Source of the DNA: Comamonadaceae bacterium
GTDB lineage: Bacteria; Pseudomonadota; Gammaproteobacteria; Burkholderiales; Burkholderiaceae_C
DNA length: 6,590 bases
Assembly (NCBI GenBank): GCA_947454585.1
Contig: CANGML010000100.1
Location: forward strand, 1-6,590
Reading direction: 5' to 3'
Made by a program: the position numbers and the translations under genes
Part shown: one piece after another, positions 1-6,420 of the stretch
How the letters are laid out: every line of letters begins with the position of its first letter
Numbering within the stretch: the stretch's first letter is position 1
Notes under the pieces: model-generated
What the model saw: only the letters and a program-made list of their open reading frames with translations
Databases searched by the model: none
Told to the model about the DNA's origin: nothing

Positions 1-63
1 CCGAACCTCGAAAAGTGTCTAGCCATCATTGAAGCGGATCAGTACGGTTGCTTCTTTGGTTGA
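1..63 (+). CDS. Possible 3' end of an unidentified rightward gene (partial)
   Basis: Frame 1 is open from the window edge to a TGA at 61-63, giving 20 residues that end in YGCFFG. The other two rightward frames stop at about 22 and 32. A gene ending here would converge on ychF, which ends 51 bases further on, so the geometry is plausible. The peptide is too short to identify, no family motif is visible, and a 20-codon open stretch can arise by chance. A leftward ATG near position 31 has no Shine-Dalgarno sequence and was not preferred. This is a weak call. Confidence 0.2.
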   Translation, partial: PNLEKCLAIIEADQYGCFFG

Positions 64-78
64 TTTTTTTCAGCCAAG
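55..78. other. Weak stem-loop between ychF and the window edge
   Basis: Bases 55-63 (TTTGGTTGA) can pair with 70-78 (TCAGCCAAG) across a six-T loop, forming nine pairs of which two are G-U when read as rightward RNA. It lies downstream of the ychF stop and overlaps the stop codon of the possible rightward gene, where a convergent terminator would be expected. Neither strand has a clear run of U after the stem, so it does not meet the usual form of an intrinsic terminator. The rest of bases 64-114 shows nothing else recognisable. Confidence 0.25.
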
Positions 79-114
79 TCTTTCAAGATTAGCGGGCCAC
101 CATCCAGCGACGGC

Positions 115-1206
115 TTAAGAACTGAACAAGAAGTTCATCACGTCGCCGTCCTTCACCACGTATTCCTTGCCTTCGGCGCGCATCTTGCCTGCGTCTTTGG
201 CGCCTTGCTCACCTTTGAAAGCGATGAAGTCGTCAAACGCGATGGTCTGGGCGCGGATGTAGCCCTTCTCAAAGTCGGTGTGGATCACGCCGGCGGCTTG
301 TGGGCCGGTGTCGCCCACATGGATGGTCCAGGCGCGCACCTCTTTCACGCCCGCGGTGAAGTAGGTTTGCAGGCCTAGCAAGGTGTAGGCAGAGCGAATG
401 AGGCGATTCAGGCCTGGCTCGTCTTGACCGAGTTCTTTGAGGAACTCCAAGCGGTCGGCGTCGTCCATCTCGGACAACTCGGCTTCGATCTTGGCGCAGA
501 TGGCCACCACGGGTGCGTTTTGCGCTTGCGCAAAGGCCTTGAGGCGATCTAAGAACGGGTTGTTCTCAAAGCCATCTTCCGACACGTTGGCCACAAACAT
601 GGCGGGCTTGGCGGTGATGAAGAAGAACTGCTTGAGTTCGGCGCGCTCTTCTTTGCTGAAGTCGATGGTGCGCACAGGCTTGGTGTCGTTGAGCGCGGTT
701 TGGCATTTTTCAAGAATCGCCATTTGCTTAACGGCTTCTTTGTCGCCAGAGCGTGCAATTTTGCTCACGCGATGAATCGCTTTTTCGACAGCGGCCAAGT
801 CGGCCAAGCACAGCTCGGTCTGGATGACTTCGATGTCGGCAATCGGGTCGACCTTGTTGGCGACGTGAATCACGTTGTCGTCTTCAAAGCAACGCACCAC
901 GTTGACGATGGCGTCGGTTTCGCGGATGTGCGCCAAAAACTTGTTGCCCAAGCCTTCGCCCGTGCTGGCACCTGCCACCAGACCCGCGATGTCTACAAAC
1001 TCGACAATGGCAGGCACGATGCGCTCGGGCGTGATGATGTCGGCCAATTGCTGCAGACGGGGGTCTGGCACCTCGACCACGCCGGTGTTGGGCTCGATCG
1101 TGCAAAAGGGGTAATTCTCAGCCGCGATGCCCGCTTTGGTCAGGGCGTTGAACAGGGTGGATTTGCCAACGTTGGGCAAACCCACGATGCCGCATTTCAA
1201 ACTCAT
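115..1206 (-). CDS. ychF: Ribosome-binding ATPase/GTPase YchF (Obg family)
   Basis: The 363-residue product has the normal length for YchF/OLA1, a cytosolic P-loop NTPase that binds the ribosome and, unlike other Obg-family members, prefers ATP. The P-loop GLPNVGKS is at residues 9-16 and the Walker B/G3 motif DIAGL at 72-76. The position that is NKxD in true GTPases reads NVSE at 207-210, matching the NxxE form linked to ATP preference. A central helical segment follows (about 130-200), and the C-terminal TGS domain runs from about 280 to the end. Translation starts at an ATG with an AAGGAT ribosome binding site six bases upstream. The gene lies downstream of the MOSC gene on the same strand, 65 bases apart, but has its own probable promoter, so it need not depend on that gene's transcript. 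In many bacteria ychF affects stress and redox responses. That role is known from the family and is not visible here. Confidence 0.98.
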   Translation of the reverse strand: MSLKCGIVGLPNVGKSTLFNALTKAGIAAENYPFCTIEPNTGVVEVPDPRLQQLADIITPERIVPAIVEFVDIAGLVAGASTGEGLGNKFLAHIRETDAIVNVVRCFEDDNVIHVANKVDPIADIEVIQTELCLADLAAVEKAIHRVSKIARSGDKEAVKQMAILEKCQTALNDTKPVRTIDFSKEERAELKQFFFITAKPAMFVANVSEDGFENNPFLDRLKAFAQAQNAPVVAICAKIEAELSEMDDADRLEFLKELGQDEPGLNRLIRSAYTLLGLQTYFTAGVKEVRAWTIHVGDTGPQAAGVIHTDFEKGYIRAQTIAFDDFIAFKGEQGAKDAGKMRAEGKEYVVKDGDVMNFLFSS

Positions 1207-1212
1207 AAAAAT

Positions 1213-1218
1213 ATCCTT
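1213..1218 (-). promoter_or_regulatory. Ribosome binding site of ychF
   Basis: On the leftward strand the sequence reads AAGGAT, then six bases, then the ychF ATG. This is a good Shine-Dalgarno match at normal spacing and fixes the start codon. Confidence 0.75.
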
Positions 1219-1231
1219 GTAACTGCCGCAG

Positions 1232-1261
1232 ATTGTAATGAGGCGAAATTTCGGAACTCAA
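1232..1261 (-). promoter_or_regulatory. Probable sigma-70 promoter of ychF
   Basis: On the leftward strand TTGAGT (1256-1261, four of six matches to the -35 consensus) is separated by 18 bases from TACAAT (1232-1237, five of six matches to the -10 consensus). Transcription would start near 1225, giving a leader of about 19 bases that contains the ribosome binding site. The whole promoter fits in the 65 bases between the MOSC stop codon and ychF. The spacer contains the perfect 10-base palindrome CGAAATTTCG (1244-1253), whose role, if any, is unknown. Confidence 0.6.
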
Positions 1262-1271
1262 GAGCGCTTAT

Positions 1272-2222
1272 TTAGAACACCCACTCCCCGCGCACGCCTT
1301 GCCCCACACGCAGCACCTGGCCTCTACCCGCCACGGGCACGCAGTTCATGCCAAAGGTCAGCGCGCCATTCACACGCGCATCTTGCCGATAGGCCTGCAA
1401 GGTGTCGCTCACCGATGGCTTGGCGTGGCCCGTGTCGGGATCGATGTTGGGTATGGGGCAGCGAGGGCAAGGTTTGACGGAGTGAAGTTGCGCAAACCCG
1501 CCTTGCGTATCGGACTGGTTGTAGATGGTGAGCGTGCCGATGCGGTCTTCGTCATGGGCCATCACCTCAGGGGCTTGCCCACCTGCATTCCCCAACACCA
1601 CATTCGCGCGAAAGCGGCGCATGTCTACCGCCACTTCACCCTTGGCAAGTAAGCGCGTGTTGAGTTCATCCAAAGAGGCCGTGCTGGTCACCAACACAGG
1701 AAACCCATCGCTGAATTGGTTGCTAGAGGGCCGGCCTTGTGTCCACTTGGCACTGCTGGGCCGATGATGGGTGTCATCAAAACGCACCAAGCGCAAAGGC
1801 CCCAGGCTGTCGCCTAGAAATGCCGTCAACCACGCGCTGGCTTGTGCGCCCATGTCGAACGCGGGCACTGAGTCGTCCCACACGCGAACCGTGACTGCGT
1901 GGCGGGCGCTTGGCTGCACAGTGGCTATGGCAGACAAGCGCAGCGCGACCATGCCGCTGGCATGCAGCACCAGCGCCTCCAGACCTTGGCTGCCGTCCAC
2001 CAACTCGGGCTGAATCAAGGCCATGCGCGGCAGCTCGCGCTGGGTCACCATCTCGCCCTCGGCGTCCACCACCATCCAGGCGCGGTCGTGGGCCAAGCCA
2101 GTGGAGGTGAGCACCGCTTGCGGCACCGATAGACCCGCGCACGACTTGATGGGAAACACCCACAAGGCGTCAATGCGGGCTTGGAAATCAGGCGGCGTGG
2201 AGGGTTGAATACGGGACGTCAT
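1272..2222 (-). CDS. MOSC domain-containing protein (YcbX/mARC-like)
   Basis: The 316-residue product is a molybdenum-cofactor sulfurase C-terminal (MOSC) family protein. Residues from about 16 to 135 form the MOSC N-terminal beta-barrel domain, opening with LWVFPIKSCAG (20-30). The MOSC domain follows, with SDGFP at 171-175, RRFRANVVL at 202-210 and the conserved KPCPRC at 250-255, in which Cys252 is the likely molybdenum ligand. Relatives (E. coli YcbX, mitochondrial mARC) reduce N-hydroxylated compounds using Moco and an electron donor. This protein ends just after the MOSC domain, so it lacks the C-terminal 2Fe-2S ferredoxin domain of the longer YcbX (about 369 residues) and would need a separate reductase. 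That need is an inference. The reading frame extends upstream to 2333, but the ATG at 2222 is preferred because conserved sequence begins soon after it and the upstream part runs into the divergent gene. Its start region is unusual and is described under findings. It is transcribed towards ychF. Confidence 0.92.
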   Translation of the reverse strand: MTSRIQPSTPPDFQARIDALWVFPIKSCAGLSVPQAVLTSTGLAHDRAWMVVDAEGEMVTQRELPRMALIQPELVDGSQGLEALVLHASGMVALRLSAIATVQPSARHAVTVRVWDDSVPAFDMGAQASAWLTAFLGDSLGPLRLVRFDDTHHRPSSAKWTQGRPSSNQFSDGFPVLVTSTASLDELNTRLLAKGEVAVDMRRFRANVVLGNAGGQAPEVMAHDEDRIGTLTIYNQSDTQGGFAQLHSVKPCPRCPIPNIDPDTGHAKPSVSDTLQAYRQDARVNGALTFGMNCVPVAGRGQVLRVGQGVRGEWVF

Positions 2223-2243
2223 GCGGCATTGTGCCGCCCTCCT
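2223..2243 (-). promoter_or_regulatory. MOSC gene ribosome binding site with hairpin in the spacer
   Basis: Read leftward, a full AGGAGG (2238-2243) lies 15 bases before the MOSC start codon, which is longer than usual. Exactly those 15 bases (2223-2237) form a perfect inverted repeat, GCGGCA-CAA-TGCCGC, a six-pair stem with a three-base loop. If folded in the mRNA it would bring the Shine-Dalgarno sequence next to the AUG. An out-of-frame AUG (2227-2229) lies eight bases from AGGAGG and would encode only 13 residues (2188-2229). The sequence elements are certain, but their function is inferred. Confidence 0.55.
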
Positions 2244-2248
2244 ACAAT
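2243..2248 (+). promoter_or_regulatory. Probable -10 box of the UbiH-dsbC-DUF3429-M61 cluster
   Basis: TACAAT matches the -10 consensus at five of six positions and ends seven bases before the UbiH-like ATG, so transcription would start at or within a base or so of the A of the start codon. No Shine-Dalgarno sequence precedes this ATG. No good -35 box is seen at 16-18 bases upstream (CATGCG at 17). The 6-base inverted repeat at 2223-2237 lies just upstream, about where a repressor would block a promoter. Confidence 0.45.
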
Positions 2249-2255
2249 CGTCCAC

Positions 2256-3377
2256 ATGGCTCAAAAATTGGACGTTTGTATTCGCGGCGATGGCATGGTG
2301 GGACGCACCTTGGCACTGCTGCTCGCACGCCAAAAACTGCGTGTCGGCTTGGTCACCTCGCCCCCCAAAACAAGTCCAGACGTTAGGGCTTACTCACTCA
2401 ACAGCGCTTCACGCCACTTGCTCAGCGACTTACGCTGCTGGCCAGATGCCCTGCACGCCACGCCCGTGCAACACATGCGCGTGTGGGGCGACGGGGGCGG
2501 CTTTACCCACTTTGAAAGCCCCAGCCCCGAAGGCCTGACGTGGATCGTGGATGTGCCCGTGCTCGAAGCCCAGCTGTCCGAGGCCGTGCGTTACCAAGCT
2601 GAAATCACCCCGCTCACAGCCCCAGAGCCAGCTGCGTTGACCGTGGTGTGCGAAGGCCGCGCCAGCGCCACCCGCGATGAGCTGGGGGTGGCATTTGACG
2701 TGCTGCCTTACCAACAACACGCCGTCGCGGCGCGGGTGCGCTGCAGCAATCCGCACCGCCAGCAAGCGCTGCAATGGTTCAGCCAAGGCGCGCAGGGTTT
2801 AGAAATTTTGGCGCTGCTGCCCTTAGGTGGCGCACATGGCGACACCGCCAGCTTGGTCTGGTCGCTGCCGCCCGAGCGGGCCCAAGACATGCTGGCCCTG
2901 AGTGCCGAGGCCTTTGGCTCCGCTTTAGAAAACGCCAGCCATGGTGTGTTGGGCGCCATTGCGCTGACCAGCGAGCGCGCCATCTGGCCCTTGCAGTTGG
3001 CACGTGCCGAGCGCTGGACCGGTACTTTTGCCGATGGCAGCGCTTGGGCGCTGGCAGGCGACGCCGCCCACAGCATCCACCCGCTGGCAGGCTTGGGCCT
3101 GAACCTAGGCTTGGCCGATGTGGCCGAGTTGGCGAAAGTGATCCAAGCCCGTGAAGCCAAAGACTATTGGCGCAGCGTGGGTGACCGATTGTTTCTGCGC
3201 CGCTATGAACGCGCACGCAAAGCCAGCATGACGTCCACCTGGCTCGCCTGCGATGGTTTGCAGCGTTTGTTTGCCCACCCCCATAGCGGCGTACAAGCGC
3301 TGCGCAACTGGGGCATGAACCGTTTCAACAGCCTAGCGCCCGTCAAGGCGTGGGCCATGCAGCAAGCCATGGGCTAA
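2256..3377 (+). CDS. UbiH/COQ6-family FAD-dependent monooxygenase
   Basis: The 373-residue product belongs to the UbiH/UbiF/VisC/COQ6 flavin hydroxylases, which add hydroxyl groups to the ring of ubiquinone precursors using FAD, NAD(P)H and O2. An N-terminal Rossmann fold carries GDGMVG (residues 11-16), followed by the RAYSLNSAS segment (44-52) and a third FAD motif, GDAAHSIHPLAG (268-279), then LGLNLGLADV (280-289). Three usual FAD positions differ: the acidic residue ending the second strand is Thr34, the DG motif reads EG (133-134), and the GQG glutamine is Leu280. The ATG at 2256 is chosen because the FAD-binding strand begins immediately after it. A longer start at 2181 would overlap the divergent MOSC gene. 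It heads a tight cluster, with dsbC 18 bases downstream. Which ring position it modifies, and whether it is UbiH, UbiF or a Burkholderiales-specific branch, cannot be told from sequence alone, so no symbol is given. Other flavoprotein hydroxylases of the same fold are less likely. Confidence 0.88.
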   Translation: MAQKLDVCIRGDGMVGRTLALLLARQKLRVGLVTSPPKTSPDVRAYSLNSASRHLLSDLRCWPDALHATPVQHMRVWGDGGGFTHFESPSPEGLTWIVDVPVLEAQLSEAVRYQAEITPLTAPEPAALTVVCEGRASATRDELGVAFDVLPYQQHAVAARVRCSNPHRQQALQWFSQGAQGLEILALLPLGGAHGDTASLVWSLPPERAQDMLALSAEAFGSALENASHGVLGAIALTSERAIWPLQLARAERWTGTFADGSAWALAGDAAHSIHPLAGLGLNLGLADVAELAKVIQAREAKDYWRSVGDRLFLRRYERARKASMTSTWLACDGLQRLFAHPHSGVQALRNWGMNRFNSLAPVKAWAMQQAMG

Positions 3378-3395
3378 TTTTTAGAGAATCACCAG

Positions 3396-4121
3396 ATGAC
3401 ACATAACTTCCGCGCATTTGCCACCGCCGCCTGCCTGGCCATCAGCATGTCCAGTGCTTGGTCGCAAGGCCACGAGGCCACTATTCGCAAAGCCTTAAGC
3501 GAGCGCATCCCGCAAATCCCCAAGATTGAAGAGATCACGCCCACCCCCTTGGCGGGCATTTACGAGCTGCGCCTGAGCAACAATGAGATTTATTACAGCG
3601 ATGCCACGGGCAACTACTTGATTCAAGGCAGCCTGATCGATACCAAAAGCAAACGCAACTTAACCGAAGAACGCGAGTCCAAGCTGAGCGCGATTGACTT
3701 CAACACCTTGCCTTTGAAAGACGCCATCACCCTCGTGCACGGCAACGGCAAGCGCAAACTCGCCGTGTTTGAAGACCCCAACTGCGGCTACTGCAAACGC
3801 TTCGAACGCGACTTGGCGAAGGTTGACAACGTGACCGTCTACCTGTTTTTGATGCCGGTGTTAGGCCCCAACTCGGTGGAGAAGTCGCGCAACATTTGGT
3901 GCGCCAAAGACCCAGCCACCGCTTGGAAAGACCTGATGACGCGGGACATCCCAGCGGCGACTGCTCAGTGCAACACCGCGGCGATTGATCGCAACTTAGA
4001 CTTTGGCCGCAAGTACAAAATCACGGGCACACCCACCTTGATTGCGCAAGACGGTTCACGCGTCCCTGGCGCGATCAACACCACGCAAATTGAAAAGCTA
4101 CTAGCTGACGCCTCCAAATAA
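3396..4121 (+). CDS. dsbC: Thiol:disulfide interchange protein DsbC (periplasmic disulfide isomerase)
   Basis: The 241-residue product is a DsbC-family protein that reshuffles wrong disulfide bonds in the periplasm and is kept reduced by DsbD. The N-terminus has a signal peptide, with a basic residue at 6, a hydrophobic stretch 7-20 and a likely cut after AWS (21-23). Next comes the DsbC dimerisation domain (about 24-90), then a linker and a thioredoxin fold with the active site CGYC at 130-133 inside FEDPNCGYCKRF. The cis-proline loop is GTPT (211-214). Cys169 and Cys192 match the second, structural disulfide of E. coli DsbC. CGYC favours DsbC over DsbG (CPYC). A modest AGAGAA seven bases before the ATG may serve as ribosome binding site. 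The gene follows the UbiH-like gene by 18 bases and is probably cotranscribed with it. No dsbD is present in the window. Confidence 0.9.
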   Translation: MTHNFRAFATAACLAISMSSAWSQGHEATIRKALSERIPQIPKIEEITPTPLAGIYELRLSNNEIYYSDATGNYLIQGSLIDTKSKRNLTEERESKLSAIDFNTLPLKDAITLVHGNGKRKLAVFEDPNCGYCKRFERDLAKVDNVTVYLFLMPVLGPNSVEKSRNIWCAKDPATAWKDLMTRDIPAATAQCNTAAIDRNLDFGRKYKITGTPTLIAQDGSRVPGAINTTQIEKLLADASK

Positions 4122-4135
4122 GCGAGTTCATCATC

Positions 4136-4588
4136 ATGGTTCACACCCCCATCACGCCCGACAGCAATGCGGGCCTATTGATCGAGCGCCTTGGCTACGC
4201 AGGCTTGATCCCCTTTGTCGTGCTCGCCCTGTTCATGTGGATCGTCAGTGCAGAGGCACACCCATTTGTGGCCATCGCACTCAGCGCCTATGGCGCCACC
4301 ATCGCCTCTTTTTTGGGCGGCATCCATTGGGGGATTGGCCTGCGCCACAACGCACCGCAACGCAAGTTGCACATGCTGTGGGGCGTGGTCCCGTCCTTGG
4401 TGTCTTGGGTCGCCGTCATCATGCCGGCCTATGCGGGGCTCCCCGTACTCGGCTTCTTGCTGATCGGCTGCTATTTGGTCGACCGCAAAACCTGGCCCGA
4501 AGCAGGACTGCGCGATTGGATGACGCTGCGCTTTCGGCTCACGGTGGTCTCTGCCCTGTCTTGTTTGCTAGGCGCTGCGGCCACATAA
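4136..4588 (+). CDS. DUF3429 (TMEM69-like) inner-membrane protein
   Basis: The 150-residue product matches DUF3429, a family of small membrane proteins of unknown function that includes human TMEM69. Signature segments visible are YAGLIPF (21-27), FLGGIHWG (59-66) and VPSLVSW (85-91). Hydrophobic segments at about 22-38, 44-66, 80-98, 101-115 and 133-149 suggest five membrane passes. The charged stretch at 116-134 (with DRK, PEAGLRDW and RFR) separates the last two. There is no signal peptide beyond the first membrane segment. It starts 14 bases after dsbC and ends four bases before the M61 gene, so it is probably expressed from the same transcript. The ribosome binding site is poor. No function can be assigned from sequence. 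Its place between an exported isomerase and a peptidase is not enough to link it to protein quality control. Confidence 0.88.
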   Translation: MVHTPITPDSNAGLLIERLGYAGLIPFVVLALFMWIVSAEAHPFVAIALSAYGATIASFLGGIHWGIGLRHNAPQRKLHMLWGVVPSLVSWVAVIMPAYAGLPVLGFLLIGCYLVDRKTWPEAGLRDWMTLRFRLTVVSALSCLLGAAAT

Positions 4589-4592
4589 AGCC

Positions 4593-6374
4593 ATGCACTA
4601 CCGCATCGAAGCCGCCGACCCTCACGCCCACTTGTACGGCGTGACCCTCACCATCGACCGGCCCCAGGCCGGACAACGCGTCTCGCTGCCTGTGTGGATC
4701 GCGGGCAGCTACATGGTGCGCGAATTTGCCAAGCAAATCACGGGCATCAGGGCACGACAAGGCAAACGCACAGTTGCCATCCAACAAGCAGACAAATGCA
4801 CCTGGGTGCTTGGCTGCGAAGCCGACACGCCACTCAGCCTGCACTACCAAGTGCATGCCCACGACGACTCGGTGCGCACGGCATGGCTGGACACACGCCG
4901 CGGTTTTTTCAACGGCACCAGCCTGTGTTTGCAAGCTGAAGGCATGGCACATCTGCCGCATCAACTCGAACTGGTTGGCACATCATTCAACGCCCAAGCC
5001 AGCCAACCTTGGCAGGTTGCGACGGGGCTTCAGCCCGTCAAGATTGACCGTCAGGGATTTGGCACCTACGTGGCTGCGGATTACGACGAGTTGGTGGACT
5101 GCCCCGTCGAAATGGGGGCGTTTTGGTCAGGCAGCTTCAACGCCTGTGGCATCACGCATCGCTTTGTGGTGGCGGGCGCCACACCTGCGTTTGATGGCGA
5201 TCGCCTGCTGAGCGATGCACAAAAAATTTGTGAAACCGCCATCACCTTTTGGCACGGCAAAAAACGATCACAGACCCCACACAAAAACTATGTGTTCATG
5301 CTCAACGCGGTGGCTGATGGCTATGGTGGTTTAGAGCATCGCAATTCCACAGCGCTGATTTGCAACCGTGCCGACTTGCCACGCTTGGGCGATACAAAAA
5401 GCAGCGATGGCTACACCACCCTGTTAGGGCTGATCAGCCACGAATACTTTCACACCTGGAACGTCAAACGCTTGCGCCCTGCCGAGTTTGCGCGCTATGA
5501 CTACACACAAGAAAACTACACCGAGTTGCTCTGGTTCTTCGAAGGCTTCACCAGCTACTACGACGATTTGCTGCTGCGCCGAGCGGGCTTGATCGACGAT
5601 GTGCAGTACCTCAGACTTCTCAACAAAACCATCAACCAAGTGCTGCAAACGCCCGGGCGCAAGGTGCACAGCGTGGCGCAATCAAGTTTTGAAACGTGGA
5701 CCAAGTACTACCGACCTGACGCCAACAGTCCCAACCTCACCGTCAGCTACTACACCAAAGGCGCGCTGATCGCCCTGTGCCTCGACCTGTCGTTGCGCCA
5801 ACATGGCGTGAAAAACCACAGCCTCTCGCTCGACGATGTGATGCGCGCGCTCTGGTCACGCTGCTGCACGGGCAAGGGGTCAGGCCCTATGACCGAGGCC
5901 GATGTGTTGGCTGTGTTGAAAGACCTCACCAGCCACTCCTGGGTGCCACAGCTCAAAGCCTGGGTGCATGGCACGGGCGATTTGCCCTTGCAACAATTGC
6001 TGGCATCGCATGGTGTGTCCGTCCAGCAAGAGCCTGCGCAACTGGCACAACGTTTGGGCATGCGTGTCAGCGAAGACCACAGCGTGCAAATCAAAACCGT
6101 GCTCAGTGGCAGTGCTGCGCAACGCGCAGGCTTTGCACCGGGTGACGAGTGGCTGGGCATTGAGGTAGCGGGGAAGTCCCCCTGCGCATGGCGCATGAAA
6201 AAACTGGATGACCTGTTGCTCTATGCCGGCCAAGTCAAACAAGTGACCGCCTTGGTCAGCCGTGATCGCCAGTTGCTGCGCCTGCACCTAACCATTCCCA
6301 ACATGACAGCCCATAACACCTGGCGCTTGGTGATTGACAGCACCACGCAAGTCAAACGTTGGCTGGCTCACTAG
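4593..6374 (+). CDS. M61-family metallopeptidase (glycyl aminopeptidase type) with PDZ domain
   Basis: The 593-residue product has the usual length and layout of family M61, zinc aminopeptidases typified by the Sphingomonas glycyl aminopeptidase. An N-terminal beta-sandwich domain (about 1-165) contains WIAGSYMVREF (35-45). The catalytic domain contains GGLEHRNS (245-252) and the zinc motif HEYFH (283-287), where His283 and His287 bind zinc and Glu284 is the catalytic base. WFFEGFTSYY (314-323) supplies the third ligand, Glu317. A helical region follows, then a PDZ domain at about 485-570 with VLSGSAAQRAGFAPGDEW (503-520). All catalytic residues are present. No signal peptide is seen: the start MHYRIEAADP already belongs to the N-terminal domain, so the enzyme is predicted to be cytoplasmic. 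The ATG lies four bases after the DUF3429 stop codon with no clear ribosome binding site, which suggests translational coupling. The physiological substrate is unknown. Preference for N-terminal glycine is a family property and cannot be read here. Confidence 0.95.
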   Translation: MHYRIEAADPHAHLYGVTLTIDRPQAGQRVSLPVWIAGSYMVREFAKQITGIRARQGKRTVAIQQADKCTWVLGCEADTPLSLHYQVHAHDDSVRTAWLDTRRGFFNGTSLCLQAEGMAHLPHQLELVGTSFNAQASQPWQVATGLQPVKIDRQGFGTYVAADYDELVDCPVEMGAFWSGSFNACGITHRFVVAGATPAFDGDRLLSDAQKICETAITFWHGKKRSQTPHKNYVFMLNAVADGYGGLEHRNSTALICNRADLPRLGDTKSSDGYTTLLGLISHEYFHTWNVKRLRPAEFARYDYTQENYTELLWFFEGFTSYYDDLLLRRAGLIDDVQYLRLLNKTINQVLQTPGRKVHSVAQSSFETWTKYYRPDANSPNLTVSYYTKGALIALCLDLSLRQHGVKNHSLSLDDVMRALWSRCCTGKGSGPMTEADVLAVLKDLTSHSWVPQLKAWVHGTGDLPLQQLLASHGVSVQQEPAQLAQRLGMRVSEDHSVQIKTVLSGSAAQRAGFAPGDEWLGIEVAGKSPCAWRMKKLDDLLLYAGQVKQVTALVSRDRQLLRLHLTIPNMTAHNTWRLVIDSTTQVKRWLAH

Positions 6375-6409
6375 TTGATCGCTTTTTTACATTCACTTTT
6401 ATCTGTTCT

Positions 6410-6413
6410 GGAG
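6410..6413 (+). promoter_or_regulatory. Ribosome binding site of the enoyl-CoA hydratase gene
   Basis: GGAG, within CTGGAGTT, lies seven bases before the ATG at 6421. It supports this start codon and independent translation initiation, in contrast to the weak sites inside the preceding cluster. The 46-base gap before it (6375-6420) is AT-rich, with a run of six T at 6383-6388 but no convincing hairpin. Confidence 0.65.
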
Positions 6414-6420
6414 TTATTGC

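Noticed and set aside
1..31. Leftward gene starting with ATG near position 31
   Set aside because: No Shine-Dalgarno sequence or promoter is visible and only about ten codons lie in the window, so nothing supports it.
437..1275. Long rightward open frames opposite ychF, up to 191 codons
   Set aside because: They are antisense to a clear ychF gene, show no family motif and have the low-complexity composition expected from the complementary strand of GC-rich coding DNA.
2181..2255. Upstream start for the UbiH-like gene at 2181
   Set aside because: The additional 25 residues are arginine-rich, overlap the MOSC coding region and precede the normal start of the FAD-binding fold.
2223..2333. N-terminal extension of the MOSC protein back to 2333
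   Set aside because: It would overlap the start of the divergent UbiH-like gene by 78 bases, and the extra residues do not resemble the MOSC N-terminal domain or a signal peptide.
3396..3434. Possible lipoprotein signal with a cysteine at residue 13 of DsbC
   Set aside because: The residues before the cysteine (TAA) do not fit the lipobox and the hydrophobic stretch before it is too short. A normal signal peptidase I site after AWS fits better.
6375..6420. Promoter TTGATC-N17-TTTATC or intrinsic terminator before the enoyl-CoA hydratase gene
   Set aside because: The -10 candidate matches only three of six positions, and the T run at 6383-6388 is not preceded by a stable hairpin. Neither was strong enough to list.
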